64,000 nt of DNA from Bacteroidaceae bacterium (GCA_017379075.1 JAFNXL010000012.1:35524-99523); one strand, 5' to 3'; positions 17,906 to 27,697 are shown, counted from the first letter of the stretch. Program-made: numbers and translations. Notes: generated by a model not told the origin, from the sequence alone.

Positions 17906-18286
17906 GTTGAATATTGTTTTAGTTGGACATTTGTGCTGCACCCCCATTAGGTTAAATCCGGTGCAGGCTTTGGCATCTGTAGGGAAGGAAGAAAGACACA
18001 GTCCGGGCTTCTTGCCCGTCCTTTATTGCGGCTTAATCTACTTGCTTGCTTGCTTGTATTATTTTATCTGACATTTGCAAATATTTTAAGGGTTATTTTC
18101 ACCTTTTACCGGTACAAATTTAACGATAATATCCGAGATACGGCACAACTGACGGAGAAAATATTAAGGGTGGTTTAAAAATTCTGGATTTAAGTTTTTT
18201 ACCTATTCTGGTGTTCTCCGTTTCGGCCGCTTTTCGTTCAGACGCTTTCACTCAATGCTCAATGCTCACAACCGTTTGGAAGACGG
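17906..18286. other. Gene-free spacer upstream of the beta-propeller gene
   Basis: No coding region found. A -7-like TAAATTTG on the minus strand (18115-18122) could drive the propeller gene with a leader of about 210 nt. The -33 element is poor, so this is uncertain. A short CTTGCTTGCTTG tract lies at about 18040-18055. Confidence 0.4.
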
Positions 18287-18590
18287 GAAGCCCGAAGGGC
18301 GAATAGCCGCGGGTTCTTGAACCCGTGGAATAATTGGCAAGATAAAGAAATGGCGTCTGCAAAGACGCGGACGTGCGGTGAGGGTTGCCGTTCCGCGTCT
18401 TCCAGACGCCATTATTATGTAGTCATAAAAAACCGAGGGCTTAAAAGCCCCCGGCTATTCATTTCCACGTCTTCCAGACGTTCTTGAGTAGTGAGCAGTG
18501 AGTTGTGAGCATTGAGCTTCTTCTGAACTTTTGTTCTTTTGTCAAAACAATGACTCACAACTCATCGCTCATTGCTCATCGCTCAAAGGC
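18287..18590. repeat. Composite palindromic intergenic element, copy 1
   Basis: Chain of small palindromes: GGGTTCTTGAACCC, GCGTCTTCCAGACGC, CCGAGGGCTT/AAGCCCCCGG, then variants of GTGAGCATTGAG. Positions 18287-18341 match 42735-42789 in reverse complement over 55 bp with one difference. The order of the later modules is also kept (18342-18590 against parts of 42000-42734). It lies directly after the stop of the small membrane protein gene, at the end of the sulfonation operon, and may act as transcription terminator or REP-like element. Confidence 0.8.
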
Positions 18591-18968
18591 TCAACGCTTC
18601 TCCCCTTTTCTGCGGGCAAGCAAAAGCGTGGCGCCGTCGTGCAGGAAGATGACCAGCAACGTGGCAAGGAAAATGTAGAGTGCCTGGCGCATGAGGATGC
18701 GGGGAAAATAGGCAATGCGGGCCTCATAGACCTGATCGCCTGTGGCGCCGCCACGGATGGAATCGGCCACGGCTGGAAGGTCGGTTGCCAGGTCGGCATC
18801 GTACCGCCATCCGCCCAAAGGCTCTTCCATGGTTATCCCTATGCCTTCCTTGGCACGTGTGTCCACGGGCTTCTGCGTCAAGCCGATGAAAGCCGACCAT
18901 ACGAGGGGCAGGGCAAGCAGGAGCACCAGTCGGCGGAGAAGACCCTTCTTGTTATAGAGTTGATTCAT
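18591..18968 (-). CDS. Small membrane protein of the sulfonation operon
   Basis: 125 residues. One hydrophobic segment near residues 11-29 and a second near 92-116, ending with a basic LLLARRKGEKR tail; the roughly 60 residues between them are polar and probably extracytoplasmic. I do not recognise the family. It follows the sulfotransferase gene by 18 bp and is the last gene of the operon, so it is probably co-expressed with PAPS synthesis and sulfo transfer. It may help membrane placement or export of the product, but that is inference from position only. Confidence 0.6.
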   Translation of the reverse strand: MNQLYNKKGLLRRLVLLLALPLVWSAFIGLTQKPVDTRAKEGIGITMEEPLGGWRYDADLATDLPAVADSIRGGATGDQVYEARIAYFPRILMRQALYIFLATLLVIFLHDGATLLLARRKGEKR

Positions 18969-18986
18969 GATTGCTGCTGTTTTGCG

Positions 18987-20096
18987 TCAAAGACGTTCGT
19001 ATCCCCACTCGTCGAGCACCTCGCCCCAGTGTTCGTTCACCAGGCTCACGGTACGGGGGTCATAGGCATACTTGTTCTTCTTGTATCCCTTCTTGCCGCC
19101 AATGTAAGCGGAGATGGCGGGGTGCGCCTCTTCCCATCCCGGCAATTCCAAGTCGCGGTACATGCGCTTGGTCATGCCCAGGGCGTCCTGCTCAATGTCC
19201 TCGAAACGCACCTCGAAGAGATGGCCTTCGGGGATGTGCTTCTTCTGTTCCTGATAGGCGCGGTAGAGGTCCATGTAGATGCGCAGGATGTTCTGTTCCA
19301 TCTGCTCCACGCTGATGGTGTTGAGCTGCAGAGGCTTGATGGTGTTGAGGAAAAAGTTGCGCGTGCTCTCAAAGACGGTGTAGGGGTTGCGCATGAGGTA
19401 GATGAAGCGGGCCTGGGGATACATTTCCAACAGCGCCTTCACACGTCCGGTGTGCGGCGGATTCTTGCTGAGATACTGTGTGCCGCCAGTGTTCCAGAGG
19501 GAGAGCTTCACCACACGGTCAAAGGCTTCCTTGAAGGCCTGCAGCTCCTCGGGGGTGATGTCCTTGAAGGTGAGGAAGCGGTCGGCATATTCCTGCATGC
19601 GTTCGGGGAAGAACCAGAAGTTGTAATAGTTGAAGGGGCAGGAATTGTTTATGGCAAATTCCTCTTCCTGTGGCAGGTCGGGCGCCAGTTCCATGTTGTC
19701 CGTGGGGCGCTTGTCCGGCATGAGCCATCCCATGGTGGGCTTGAAAAGGCCTTGCAGGGACATCATGAAATGGGGGAACACGGTCTGATAGGTGGTGGTG
19801 TAGCCGAAATGCTTGTCCTGCGCAAAGATGTTGTGCAGGAAGGTGGTTCCGCTGCGCCAGTGGCCCAGGATGAAGAGCGGGTCATGTTCGAGCGGCTTGT
19901 CTGCCAATTCTTTGCGGTATTTGCGCTCCTGCAATCCGGAGCATGTGCTGAGCAGACGGCAGATACACTTTGTGAGAATGTACTTGGTACGCTTCTGGGG
20001 AATGACGTGCTGGCCGCGCATAACGGTCTTGAACGTGTGCCAGTCTGCACCCACCAATGTATTTACGGGGAGTTTGCTAAATTCTAATAATCCCAT
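18987..20096 (-). CDS. PAPS-dependent sulfotransferase family protein
   Basis: 369 residues. LFILGHWRSGTTFLHN near residues 74-89 is the 5'-phosphosulfate loop that binds PAPS; RFIYLMRNPYTVFESTRNFF near 220-240 is the 3'-phosphate-binding motif with the conserved Arg and Ser positions. The rest fits the Sulfotransfer_3 type. No signal peptide, so the reaction is cytoplasmic. It lies 12 bp after cysN in an operon that makes PAPS, which supports use of PAPS as sulfo donor. As I recall, a sulfotransferase in a comparable Bacteroides thetaiotaomicron cluster (BT0416) converts cholesterol to cholesterol sulfate. The acceptor here cannot be read from sequence. Confidence 0.85.
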   Translation of the reverse strand: MGLLEFSKLPVNTLVGADWHTFKTVMRGQHVIPQKRTKYILTKCICRLLSTCSGLQERKYRKELADKPLEHDPLFILGHWRSGTTFLHNIFAQDKHFGYTTTYQTVFPHFMMSLQGLFKPTMGWLMPDKRPTDNMELAPDLPQEEEFAINNSCPFNYYNFWFFPERMQEYADRFLTFKDITPEELQAFKEAFDRVVKLSLWNTGGTQYLSKNPPHTGRVKALLEMYPQARFIYLMRNPYTVFESTRNFFLNTIKPLQLNTISVEQMEQNILRIYMDLYRAYQEQKKHIPEGHLFEVRFEDIEQDALGMTKRMYRDLELPGWEEAHPAISAYIGGKKGYKKNKYAYDPRTVSLVNEHWGEVLDEWGYERL

Positions 20097-20108
20097 GAAT
20101 GTCTTTCG

Positions 20109-21539
20109 TTATTTGATAATCTTGATTTCCAGACCCTGGCGTGAGAGTTCCTTCACCACCTTCTCAACCACCTGTTGCTGCTCGGCAGTGATACCCAGCT
20201 TGGTGAGGTCGAGCACGGGCAACGCGTCATACGCCTCGTCGTTGTCCTCAATGGGGCGTACAATCATACCCACAGCACTGGTGTTGTTGGTGATGGGGTC
20301 AATGAGGACGAAGTTTCCGGTAGCGCGGTTCTGCGCATAGGAATCGAAGAAGAGTGTCTTGGCGGTGGTGATGCGCACGCTGGCAATCTCGTTGAGGCGC
20401 AAGTCGGCTCCTTCAAGATGCTCCATGGTGTTCACATCCACGCGGAAGTCCACAGCATCCACCGTGGCGCGGGTGGTGTTGGTGTTGTGCTTGAGGAAGA
20501 ACTGCTTGCCGCGGTTCATGGGTTCCTCATCCATCCACACCAGCATGGTCTCGAAGCGGCGTCCAATGTGGGGCAGGTTGTCGGGATGAACCAACATCTC
20601 GCCGCGCGAAATATCAATCTCGTCCTCCAAGGTGAGTGTTACGCACTGGGGGCAGAAGGCTTCCTGCAACTCGCCCTCGTAGGTGACGATGCTCTTTACA
20701 CGACTGCGTTTCAAGCTGGGCAGCGCCACAATCTCGTCGCCCTTGCGCACCACGCCACTGGCAATCTTGGCACAGAAGCCGCGGAAGTCCAGATTGGGAC
20801 GCAGCACATACTGCACGGGGTAGCGGAAATCCTGCATGTTGCGGTCCAGATGGATGGGCACGTTCTCCAGAAAATCGAGCAGCGAGGGACCCTCGTACCA
20901 GGGCGTGCGCTGGCTTTTCTCCACCACGTTGTCGCCATCGAGCGCACTCAGGGGGAAGCAGGTTACATCTTCTATACCCAGGCGCGAGGTCAGTTCCAAA
21001 TACTCGTCCGTGATGGCCTTGAACACCTTCTCATCAAACTGCACAAGGTCCATCTTGTTTACCGCCAGCACAATGTGCTTGATGCCCAAAAGGCTCACCA
21101 GATAGGTGTGGCGGCGGGTCTGTGTGATGACACCGGTGCGGGCATCCACCAGAATGATGGCCAGATTGGCTGTAGAGCCACCGGTAATCATGTTGCGGGT
21201 GTACTGCTCATGCCCGGGAGTGTCGGCAATGATAAACTTGCGGGCATTGGTGCTGAAGTAGCGGTAAGCCACGTCAATGGTGATGCCCTCCTCGCGCTCG
21301 GCCTTCAGTCCGTCAAGCAGCAGGGCATAGTCAATCTGTCCTGCACCGGCATTGCCCACCCTCTTGCTGTCGCGTTCCAGGGCGGTGAGCTGGTCCTCAT
21401 AGAGTTTCTTGCTGTCGAAAAGCAGACGTCCAATCAGCGTGCTCTTTCCGTCATCGACACTGCCCGCGGTGAGCAGTCGAAGCAAATCCTTTTTCTCGTC
21501 GGCATCAAGAAATGCCTTTATATCCAATGATTTGTCCAT
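20109..21539 (-). CDS. cysN: Sulfate adenylyltransferase subunit 1 (GTPase subunit)
   Basis: 476 residues, EF-Tu-like GTPase that drives sulfate adenylation by CysD. G1 is [16 protein letters not shown] near 25-40; G3 is [13 protein letters not shown] near 105; G4 is AVNKMDL near 160. Beta-barrel domains II and III follow. Length matches stand-alone CysN without a fused APS kinase, in keeping with the separate cysC in this operon. It begins 42 bp after cysD and precedes the sulfotransferase. Confidence 0.95.
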   Translation of the reverse strand: MDKSLDIKAFLDADEKKDLLRLLTAGSVDDGKSTLIGRLLFDSKKLYEDQLTALERDSKRVGNAGAGQIDYALLLDGLKAEREEGITIDVAYRYFSTNARKFIIADTPGHEQYTRNMITGGSTANLAIILVDARTGVITQTRRHTYLVSLLGIKHIVLAVNKMDLVQFDEKVFKAITDEYLELTSRLGIEDVTCFPLSALDGDNVVEKSQRTPWYEGPSLLDFLENVPIHLDRNMQDFRYPVQYVLRPNLDFRGFCAKIASGVVRKGDEIVALPSLKRSRVKSIVTYEGELQEAFCPQCVTLTLEDEIDISRGEMLVHPDNLPHIGRRFETMLVWMDEEPMNRGKQFFLKHNTNTTRATVDAVDFRVDVNTMEHLEGADLRLNEIASVRITTAKTLFFDSYAQNRATGNFVLIDPITNNTSAVGMIVRPIEDNDEAYDALPVLDLTKLGITAEQQQVVEKVVKELSRQGLEIKIIK

Positions 21540-21581
21540 AAAATATCCTTATCCGAATGGAATGTACTTGATGTTGTGTGA

Positions 21582-22490
21582 TTAAAAATAGCCCTCGCGC
21601 TTCTTCTGCTCCATGCTGGCTTCCTGGTCGAAATCAATCACTCGCGTGGTGCGCTCGCTCTTGGTGGTGGTCATCATCTCCTCCACAATCTCCTCAATGG
21701 TGGCAGCCTCGCTCTCCACCGCGCCGGTCAGCGGCCAGCAGCCCAATGTGCGGAAACGCACCATGCGGTTCTTCACCTGGGGCAGCAGTTCCTTGGGCAG
21801 ACGATCGTCATCGGCCATAATCAGGTTGCCGTCAATCTCCACACAGGGACGTTCCTTGGCATAGTAAAGGGGAACGATGGGAATGTTTTCCAGACGGATG
21901 TACTGCCAAATGTCCAGTTCGGTCCAATTGCTCAGAGGGAACACACGGATGCTCTCTCCCTTGTGTACGCGGCTGTTGTAGATGTCCCACAGTTCGGGAC
22001 GCTGGTTCTTGGGATCCCACTGCTGGAACTGGTCGCGGAAGGAGAAGATACGTTCCTTGGCACGGGATTTCTCCTCGTCGCGGCGCGCACCGCCGAAAGC
22101 GGCATCGAACTTGTGCTTGTTCAGCGCGTCCAGCAAAGCCTTGGTCTTCATCAGGTCGGTGTGCACCTTGCTGCCGTGGGTAAAGGGCCCCACTCCGGCG
22201 TTGAAAGCCTCTTCGTTGCTTTCCACAATGAGGTTCCAGCCATATTTCTTGGCATAACTGTCGCGGAATTCAATCATCTCGCGGAATTTCCAGCGCGAAT
22301 CGATGTGCATCAGGGGGAAAGGCACCTTGCCAGGCGCAAAAGCCTTTTCGGCCAGGCGCACCATTACGCTGCTGTCCTTACCGATACTGTAAAGCATCAC
22401 GGGATTTTCAAATTCGGCAGCAACCTCGCGTATAATATGTATACTCTCTGCCTCGAGTTCTTGAAGATGTGATATGTTATATGTTGACAT
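21582..22490 (-). CDS. cysD: Sulfate adenylyltransferase subunit 2
   Basis: 302 residues from ATG 22490 ([19 protein letters not shown]); an upstream in-frame ATG at 22529 lacks the family beginning. PP-loop ATP pyrophosphatase fold with [17 protein letters not shown] near 35-50, then the family motifs [20 protein letters not shown] near 138-157 and [17 protein letters not shown] near 195. With CysN it makes APS from sulfate and ATP. Gap of 67 bp from cysC. Confidence 0.95.
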   Translation of the reverse strand: MSTYNISHLQELEAESIHIIREVAAEFENPVMLYSIGKDSSVMVRLAEKAFAPGKVPFPLMHIDSRWKFREMIEFRDSYAKKYGWNLIVESNEEAFNAGVGPFTHGSKVHTDLMKTKALLDALNKHKFDAAFGGARRDEEKSRAKERIFSFRDQFQQWDPKNQRPELWDIYNSRVHKGESIRVFPLSNWTELDIWQYIRLENIPIVPLYYAKERPCVEIDGNLIMADDDRLPKELLPQVKNRMVRFRTLGCWPLTGAVESEAATIEEIVEEMMTTTKSERTTRVIDFDQEASMEQKKREGYF

Positions 22491-22557
22491 AATGATAAAT
22501 ATTTTCCTTTTATCGAGATATTGCGGCACCCCCCTATGAAAGTGGCGCCATAAGGAT

Positions 22558-23154
22558 TCAGAGTTTTGACTTGGCCAATATCAACTGGAGCACTTTGTCC
22601 ACACTTTCCTGAAGGGACAGGACGCTGGTGTCAATGTCCAAATCGGGAGACAAGGGAGCCTCAAAGGGAGCGCTTACTCCGGTAAAATCCTTCACCTCAC
22701 CACGACGGGCACGGGCATAAAGTCCCTTTACATCCCTGCGTTCACATTCCTCTATGGGAGTGCTCACAAAAATTTCCAGAAAATCCTCGCCACCCACTAT
22801 CTCACGAGCCATGCGGCGTATGTCGCGGGTAGGGCTGACAAAGCAGGCCAGCGTAACCACACCCGTCTGGACAAACAGTTTTCCAATCTCGGCAATGCGG
22901 CGGATATTCTCGGTGCGGTCTTCGGCGGAAAATCCCAAATTGTTATTGATACCGGCACGGATGTTATCACCATCCAAAATACGGCACAAAATGCCACGGG
23001 AATGCAACTCGCGTTCAAGCCCAAGCGCAACCGTACTCTTTCCGCTTCCGCTCAAACCCGTAAACCAGACCAATACACCGCGCTGACGGAGAAGATTCTC
23101 CTTGTCAGAACGGCTCATCATTTTATCATAAATGGGATATATATTCTCGGCCAT
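22558..23154 (-). CDS. cysC: Adenylylsulfate (APS) kinase
   Basis: 198 residues, full length. P-loop [14 protein letters not shown] near 30-43, [26 protein letters not shown] near 60-85 (APS-binding Asp and Arg), and [22 protein letters not shown] near 128-150. It phosphorylates APS to PAPS. No PAPS reductase gene is present nearby, which fits PAPS being used as sulfo donor rather than for cysteine synthesis. A -7 element lies about 30 bp upstream. Confidence 0.95.
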   Translation of the reverse strand: MAENIYPIYDKMMSRSDKENLLRQRGVLVWFTGLSGSGKSTVALGLERELHSRGILCRILDGDNIRAGINNNLGFSAEDRTENIRRIAEIGKLFVQTGVVTLACFVSPTRDIRRMAREIVGGEDFLEIFVSTPIEECERRDVKGLYARARRGEVKDFTGVSAPFEAPLSPDLDIDTSVLSLQESVDKVLQLILAKSKL

Positions 23155-23183
23155 AATTATCTTCTTTTTTTACAATTTAGCTG

Positions 23184-23191
23184 CAAAATTA
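23184..23191 (-). promoter_or_regulatory. Candidate -7 element for cysC
   Basis: TAATTTTG fits TAnnTTTG and lies 29 nt upstream of the cysC ATG, in the 107-bp gap after the SLC13 gene. No clear -33 TTG. It suggests that cysC and downstream genes can be transcribed independently of the permease. Confidence 0.4.
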
Positions 23192-23261
23192 GCTAAAAAT
23201 ATTGACTTAATTACACATAGCGATAAAAAAGACCAAAAAGAGAGACAATTACGCACCACCC

Positions 23262-24824
23262 TTAACTATAAAACAAAGGTATCAGGAATACGCTGATGAA
23301 GAAGACAATCAGATTGAGCGGCAGTCCCACCCGCAGAAAGTCAACAAACTTGTACCCTCCCACTCCCTGCACAATCAGATTGGTCTGATAACCGATGGGG
23401 GTGCTGAAGGATGCGCTTGCCGCAAAACATATACAAATGAAGAAAGGTGTGGGGTCGCAACCGAGCTGGTTGCTGATGCCCACAGCAAGCGGAAATGCAA
23501 GCGCTGCCGCCGCATTGTTGGTAATGAGTTCGGTAAACAAGTTGGTGATGATATAAAGCGCCGCCAACATAATGTAGATTCCGTTCTGCGAATGACGTGC
23601 ATACTCGGCCAAGGCGATGATATAGCTGGCAGCCAAATCGGCAAAACCGCTGTTGATCATTCCCTTGCTGATGCCAAAGGCACAGGCAATAGTAATCAGA
23701 ACGTCCCAGGAAATGAACTTTGTGTACTTGCGGGTATTAAACATCTTCATCCATGCCATCACCACCGTAGTGATACAGGCGAAAAAGAACATGTCCAATC
23801 TGACACCAGGAACATACTGCTTGACAAAGGGCATTTCGCCAAAGGTGGCACCAAGAATCATCAGTACAAGGAGCACCAAAGCAAAATATTTCTTGTGGTT
23901 TCCCATAGGGGGCAGCGAATCGCCCACTCTGTTTATCATCCAGAAAACACGGCTTTCACCCCAAGTGGGAAGGAATGTATCATCGGCATCCACAATGAGG
24001 GTGTCTTCCTTGGTGAGCCGAATGTTCATCCAGTCGCCTTGCAACGTGGTACCGCTTCTTCTGATGGCACGGACATGCGCTCCATAGTGGCGATAAAAGT
24101 CAAACTTGTGCAGCGTCTTTCCAAGTCCGGGGAAACGGGTACTGAGCATCACTTCCAGACGCACCATGCCAGGTTGCTGGTCACCTTCCTCGGCCTCCTG
24201 CTCACTTTTTCTGGTATCCGGAAGCAAACGGGGACCAACAAAAACCAGATATAAAATTCCCACCATCAATATGAGGAGTCCGACCTTGCTCAGTTCAAAC
24301 ATTCCCATTCCTTCATATCCCGCATCCTGAATCATTCCGTCCACTACAAGGTTGGTGCTTGTACCAATCAGAGTGCACATTCCGCCCAAAATGGTGGCAT
24401 AACTGAGGGGTATGAGGAATTTTGTGGGTGAAAGCCTCATCTTCTGCGCCCAATTCTTGATCATCGGCGCAAAAATAACCACCACTGGCGTGTTATTCAA
24501 AAATGCCGACAAGAAAGAGATAGCGGGAAGGAAACGGAAATTGGCCTTGTGCACACCGCAGTCTTTCTGTGGCAGCAAAGAATAGATGATACGCTCAAGC
24601 ATACCGCTGTTGCGTACACCTTCGCTTATCAGGTACAACAACGCCACGGTTATCATACCCTTGTTGGAAAAGCCTTCAATGGCTTCCTTGGGGGTGAGAA
24701 TACCCACAGCCAACATGAGGACAACCGCTGAAAACATAATCAATCCTGGGCGGAGCTTGTCGGTAATAAGTGCGGCAAGCATCAGCACCAGGATGATTAA
24801 GACATATAGAATTGAGAAGCTCAT
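23262..24824 (-). CDS. SLC13-family permease with RCK_C domain (putative sulfate/anion transporter)
   Basis: 520 residues, about 10-12 transmembrane segments. N-terminal half includes NKGMITVALLYLISEGVRNSGML and FLNNTPVVVIFAPMI, the latter being the conserved SNT/NNTP-type anion-binding motif region of the DASS/SLC13 group. Residues about 210-290 form a soluble RCK_C (TrkA-C-like) insertion. The second half carries ITNLFTELITNNAAAALAFP, the matching second anion motif, then SFSTPIGYQTNLIVQG. Being first in a PAPS-synthesis operon suggests sulfate import. Other family members carry dicarboxylates, so substrate assignment is contextual. Confidence 0.85.
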   Translation of the reverse strand: MSFSILYVLIILVLMLAALITDKLRPGLIMFSAVVLMLAVGILTPKEAIEGFSNKGMITVALLYLISEGVRNSGMLERIIYSLLPQKDCGVHKANFRFLPAISFLSAFLNNTPVVVIFAPMIKNWAQKMRLSPTKFLIPLSYATILGGMCTLIGTSTNLVVDGMIQDAGYEGMGMFELSKVGLLILMVGILYLVFVGPRLLPDTRKSEQEAEEGDQQPGMVRLEVMLSTRFPGLGKTLHKFDFYRHYGAHVRAIRRSGTTLQGDWMNIRLTKEDTLIVDADDTFLPTWGESRVFWMINRVGDSLPPMGNHKKYFALVLLVLMILGATFGEMPFVKQYVPGVRLDMFFFACITTVVMAWMKMFNTRKYTKFISWDVLITIACAFGISKGMINSGFADLAASYIIALAEYARHSQNGIYIMLAALYIITNLFTELITNNAAAALAFPLAVGISNQLGCDPTPFFICICFAASASFSTPIGYQTNLIVQGVGGYKFVDFLRVGLPLNLIVFFISVFLIPLFYS

Positions 24825-24835
24825 TCTTCTGTTCG

Positions 24836-24858
24836 GGGGGCAGAAAGCACCTGCCCCC
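24836..24858 (-). promoter_or_regulatory. GC-rich hairpin just upstream of the SLC13 permease gene
   Basis: GGGGGCAG and CTGCCCCC form an 8-bp perfect stem with a 7-nt loop, 11 bp upstream of the permease ATG and 12 bp after the CotH-protein stop. No T run follows on the minus strand, so it is more likely a leader or mRNA-processing structure than a terminator. Confidence 0.4.
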
Positions 24859-24870
24859 TAATCTATTTCA

Positions 24871-27678
24871 TTAGAGAACTATCTTTACTCCGTTCACCAC
24901 ATAAATGCCACGAGGCAGGCCGTAAAGCGCACGGTTAGAAGGAACTGACTTGCGTACAAGACGACCGCTGATATCATACACATCCACCATGAGGTTGGAG
25001 TCGATAACGGCATCTTCCACATCGTTACCTTCTAAGTTCATATAAACACCGCCCTTATATGTGACAATGCCATGTGTCTCGTCAAGCACGGGATACTTGT
25101 CCTCGCCCAGATGCTGGAACCATGCAGGTTTGCTAGACGAGTTGTCATTCAACAACCAACAAACACTACCATTGGCGAACAGATCTGCCGTACGTTCCAT
25201 ACAAAGCGAAGTTACACCCTTCTTAGTTCCTACCTGATTGTCCAGACCTTCCACACTGAAGCAACGGAACAACTGGCTTCCAGAGTGGAGGTATCCAGCC
25301 AAGGCACCGCGATTGGATGCACTACCAGAGCTCTTTATAATTGTGCTTGAAACATAGCAGTGGTCTACGTTAGCGGGTTTACTTGCAGATGCACTACTGC
25401 CGATAAGACCACCGACGGTACCGGAGACGCGGATGATTCCTGAATAGTATGAATCGGAAAGTGTTCCGTAAAGCTTGCCGACAAGACCTCCTGCATCATT
25501 TGAAGCACTGGAAAGATTGACCTTGCTATAACAATTGCTGATGGTCGTGGGGTCATTGCCTTCACAGCTTCCCACCAAAGTTCCGGTATATTGGGCATAA
25601 GTAAGATTCTGCACAACGGTTCCGCTCTCCAGACCGATATTCTTGATTGTAGCGCCGTCTGTAGTTCCGAAAAGCATGCTGCCTATATTCTGAAGTTTGT
25701 GACCTTGACCATCAAATGTACCCTTATATGGGGATACAGTAGAGCCAATAGGAACAAGGCGGGAACGATAAGCAAGCAAATTCAAGTCTGCGGTAAGCTT
25801 TGCATCTGCATACACCATTCCGTCACTGACATTTTGGGCAAAATTCACCAAATCTGCAGCAGAAGCAATTTCAAAAGTTTTTCCAAAGCCATCGTCAATA
25901 ATACCTGGCTTATATCTCAATTTATCATCAATCCATTTAATGCGTGCAGCAATGTAATCCTTGACAAACTCGATTTCTTCTGCGTAGGTAGACGGAACAC
26001 GAGGATTCTGATGCACTTTGGAACTCAGTATTTTCCAACGGGTAAAGTTCAACCTTTGCGACTGATCCAGCACTTGTGCTGTGCTGTCTATGTAGGCCGA
26101 CAGCGCTTCTTCACTGAAGGCTCCATTATCACGCAACTCCTTCCAAATATCACGCAATTGCTTGAAAGCCTTGGCATCGCCCAATATACGGGAAACAAAC
26201 GATTTCATCTGGCCAGCGGCAGAACCACTGTTATAGATCCAATTGCTATGGCCGTTGATGGGATAGATACGCTGGTCGTTTTCAAAAGCCAGGTCAAAGT
26301 CCCAACAGGGTGCCACATGGAAGATGTTCTCATTTCTATCCTTATACATATACACACTCCAATAGGTGTCCATGTTACCAGAAAGTTCTCCCACTACAAA
26401 ATGCTTCAAGAAACTTCCCAAATCCAACATACTGCGGTATCCGTTCACTTCATCCGTGTAATCTGAAGCAAAGACCTTGCTTTCCATCTGGCTGAAGAAA
26501 TTCTTGATGTAATTGTATTGCGCAGGAACAATAGCATCCGAATCGGGTTCCTTGATGGTTACAGGAGTACCTTTGCTGCTGGTAAACCATGATTGGGAAG
26601 GTTCGCCGCTTGCATAAGCATCCACCTCTATAAGATAACCACCAGTCAGCAAGGGGCCTTCTACGTCAGTGGGTTCCATTTCTGTGATGGGAACACGGTT
26701 GGGATCAATGGTTATCTGGTCACACAACTGATAGCAACCCTGATATTCACCATTCATGATTACATCAACGGGCTGACACCATACCGTGTAAGGAGCCTGC
26801 AATCTACGGCTCAATTCGAAAGCCAGGATGTTACGCATCAAAGACTTGTCACCATAATTGTTGATAAGCGTCCATTTCTTTGCCTTGGCGGGACTTTCCA
26901 GTTTGCCATCCTTCATTATACGGTGGCTCTTGCCGTCATTGAACTTGATTCGGTAAGGTTTTTTGGGGAAACTTGCCGAAGCATTACCACGCACTCGGGT
27001 CAGGACGGGATATTCCTGGATGAGTGTTCCTTCATCATAAATAATACATACGTTGGATTCAAAATCCTGGCCCTTGCTTTGGGGATTCTTTCCGTTATAG
27101 GTATGAATACTTACCGTGGGAAGGTTGGTAATCTGATAGAACTGAGAATCATCTCCAACACCTTCATATCCATAGAATTCCAACTCTGACAAATAACAGC
27201 GTGAGTCATTTGTTCCAACATAACGGACATAGCGGAATCCGCGGCTCACGTTTACATCGGCATAGTGCATCTTGTTTATGGCAGAAGCCTCTGTATTCAG
27301 AAACAAGGGCACAGCGTCCAAAAAGTCTGGGTCGTTTGCTCCTTCAAAAAGTGCCAACACACTGCGTTCTGGACCTAGGTCATGGGCACGGGGCGACCAT
27401 CCTACCTTGGTAATGACGTGAGGCGTACCCAAATCCAAACCGACCCACGTATTGCTTCTGTCGTATGAGGAAAAATAGGTATTGAAATTCCCGTCAAACA
27501 CATCGGCTTTGTTATTAACCGTTGTAGACTGGTTTCCTGTCGCATAATCTACACTATACTTAGAACCGATGATGCTTCCGGACAACTTTGATGATTTCTG
27601 TGCAAACAGACAGAATGGCAAGATAGCCAAACAAATCAAAGTCGCCATTTTCAGGTAAGAATGTTTCATTTTGTTCAA
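24871..27678 (-). CDS. Large secreted CotH-kinase-family protein with discoidin-like and GLUG-type domains
   Basis: 935 residues with a signal peptide (about 1-26; ATG 27669 is an alternative start). Order: discoidin-like N-terminal domain about 35-170 (DGNFNTYFSSYDRSNTWVGLDLG), CotH-like kinase domain about 185-590 (RVRGNASASFPKKPYRIKF, KKWTLINNYGDKSLMRNILAFELS, and a catalytic-type CWDFDLAFEND), then GLUG-like beta-helix repeats about 640-850 (GGLVGKLYGTLSDSYYSG). The C-terminus, VYDISGRLVRKS..LPRGIYVVNGVKIVL, resembles a surface-sorting tail. Role unknown, probably surface glycan or peptide modification or adhesion. It lies upstream of the SLC13 gene on the same strand. Confidence 0.82.
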   Translation of the reverse strand: MNKMKHSYLKMATLICLAILPFCLFAQKSSKLSGSIIGSKYSVDYATGNQSTTVNNKADVFDGNFNTYFSSYDRSNTWVGLDLGTPHVITKVGWSPRAHDLGPERSVLALFEGANDPDFLDAVPLFLNTEASAINKMHYADVNVSRGFRYVRYVGTNDSRCYLSELEFYGYEGVGDDSQFYQITNLPTVSIHTYNGKNPQSKGQDFESNVCIIYDEGTLIQEYPVLTRVRGNASASFPKKPYRIKFNDGKSHRIMKDGKLESPAKAKKWTLINNYGDKSLMRNILAFELSRRLQAPYTVWCQPVDVIMNGEYQGCYQLCDQITIDPNRVPITEMEPTDVEGPLLTGGYLIEVDAYASGEPSQSWFTSSKGTPVTIKEPDSDAIVPAQYNYIKNFFSQMESKVFASDYTDEVNGYRSMLDLGSFLKHFVVGELSGNMDTYWSVYMYKDRNENIFHVAPCWDFDLAFENDQRIYPINGHSNWIYNSGSAAGQMKSFVSRILGDAKAFKQLRDIWKELRDNGAFSEEALSAYIDSTAQVLDQSQRLNFTRWKILSSKVHQNPRVPSTYAEEIEFVKDYIAARIKWIDDKLRYKPGIIDDGFGKTFEIASAADLVNFAQNVSDGMVYADAKLTADLNLLAYRSRLVPIGSTVSPYKGTFDGQGHKLQNIGSMLFGTTDGATIKNIGLESGTVVQNLTYAQYTGTLVGSCEGNDPTTISNCYSKVNLSSASNDAGGLVGKLYGTLSDSYYSGIIRVSGTVGGLIGSSASASKPANVDHCYVSSTIIKSSGSASNRGALAGYLHSGSQLFRCFSVEGLDNQVGTKKGVTSLCMERTADLFANGSVCWLLNDNSSSKPAWFQHLGEDKYPVLDETHGIVTYKGGVYMNLEGNDVEDAVIDSNLMVDVYDISGRLVRKSVPSNRALYGLPRGIYVVNGVKIVL

Positions 27679-27697
27679 TTTATTAAGTTAATCTGCG

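Noticed and set aside
18531-20087. Long plus-strand frame of 518 codons opposite the sulfotransferase
   Set aside because: It is the antisense shadow of the sulfotransferase, whose PAPS-binding motifs are clear.
20175-21530. Long plus-strand frame opposite cysN
   Set aside because: Mirror frame of cysN, which has all GTPase motifs.
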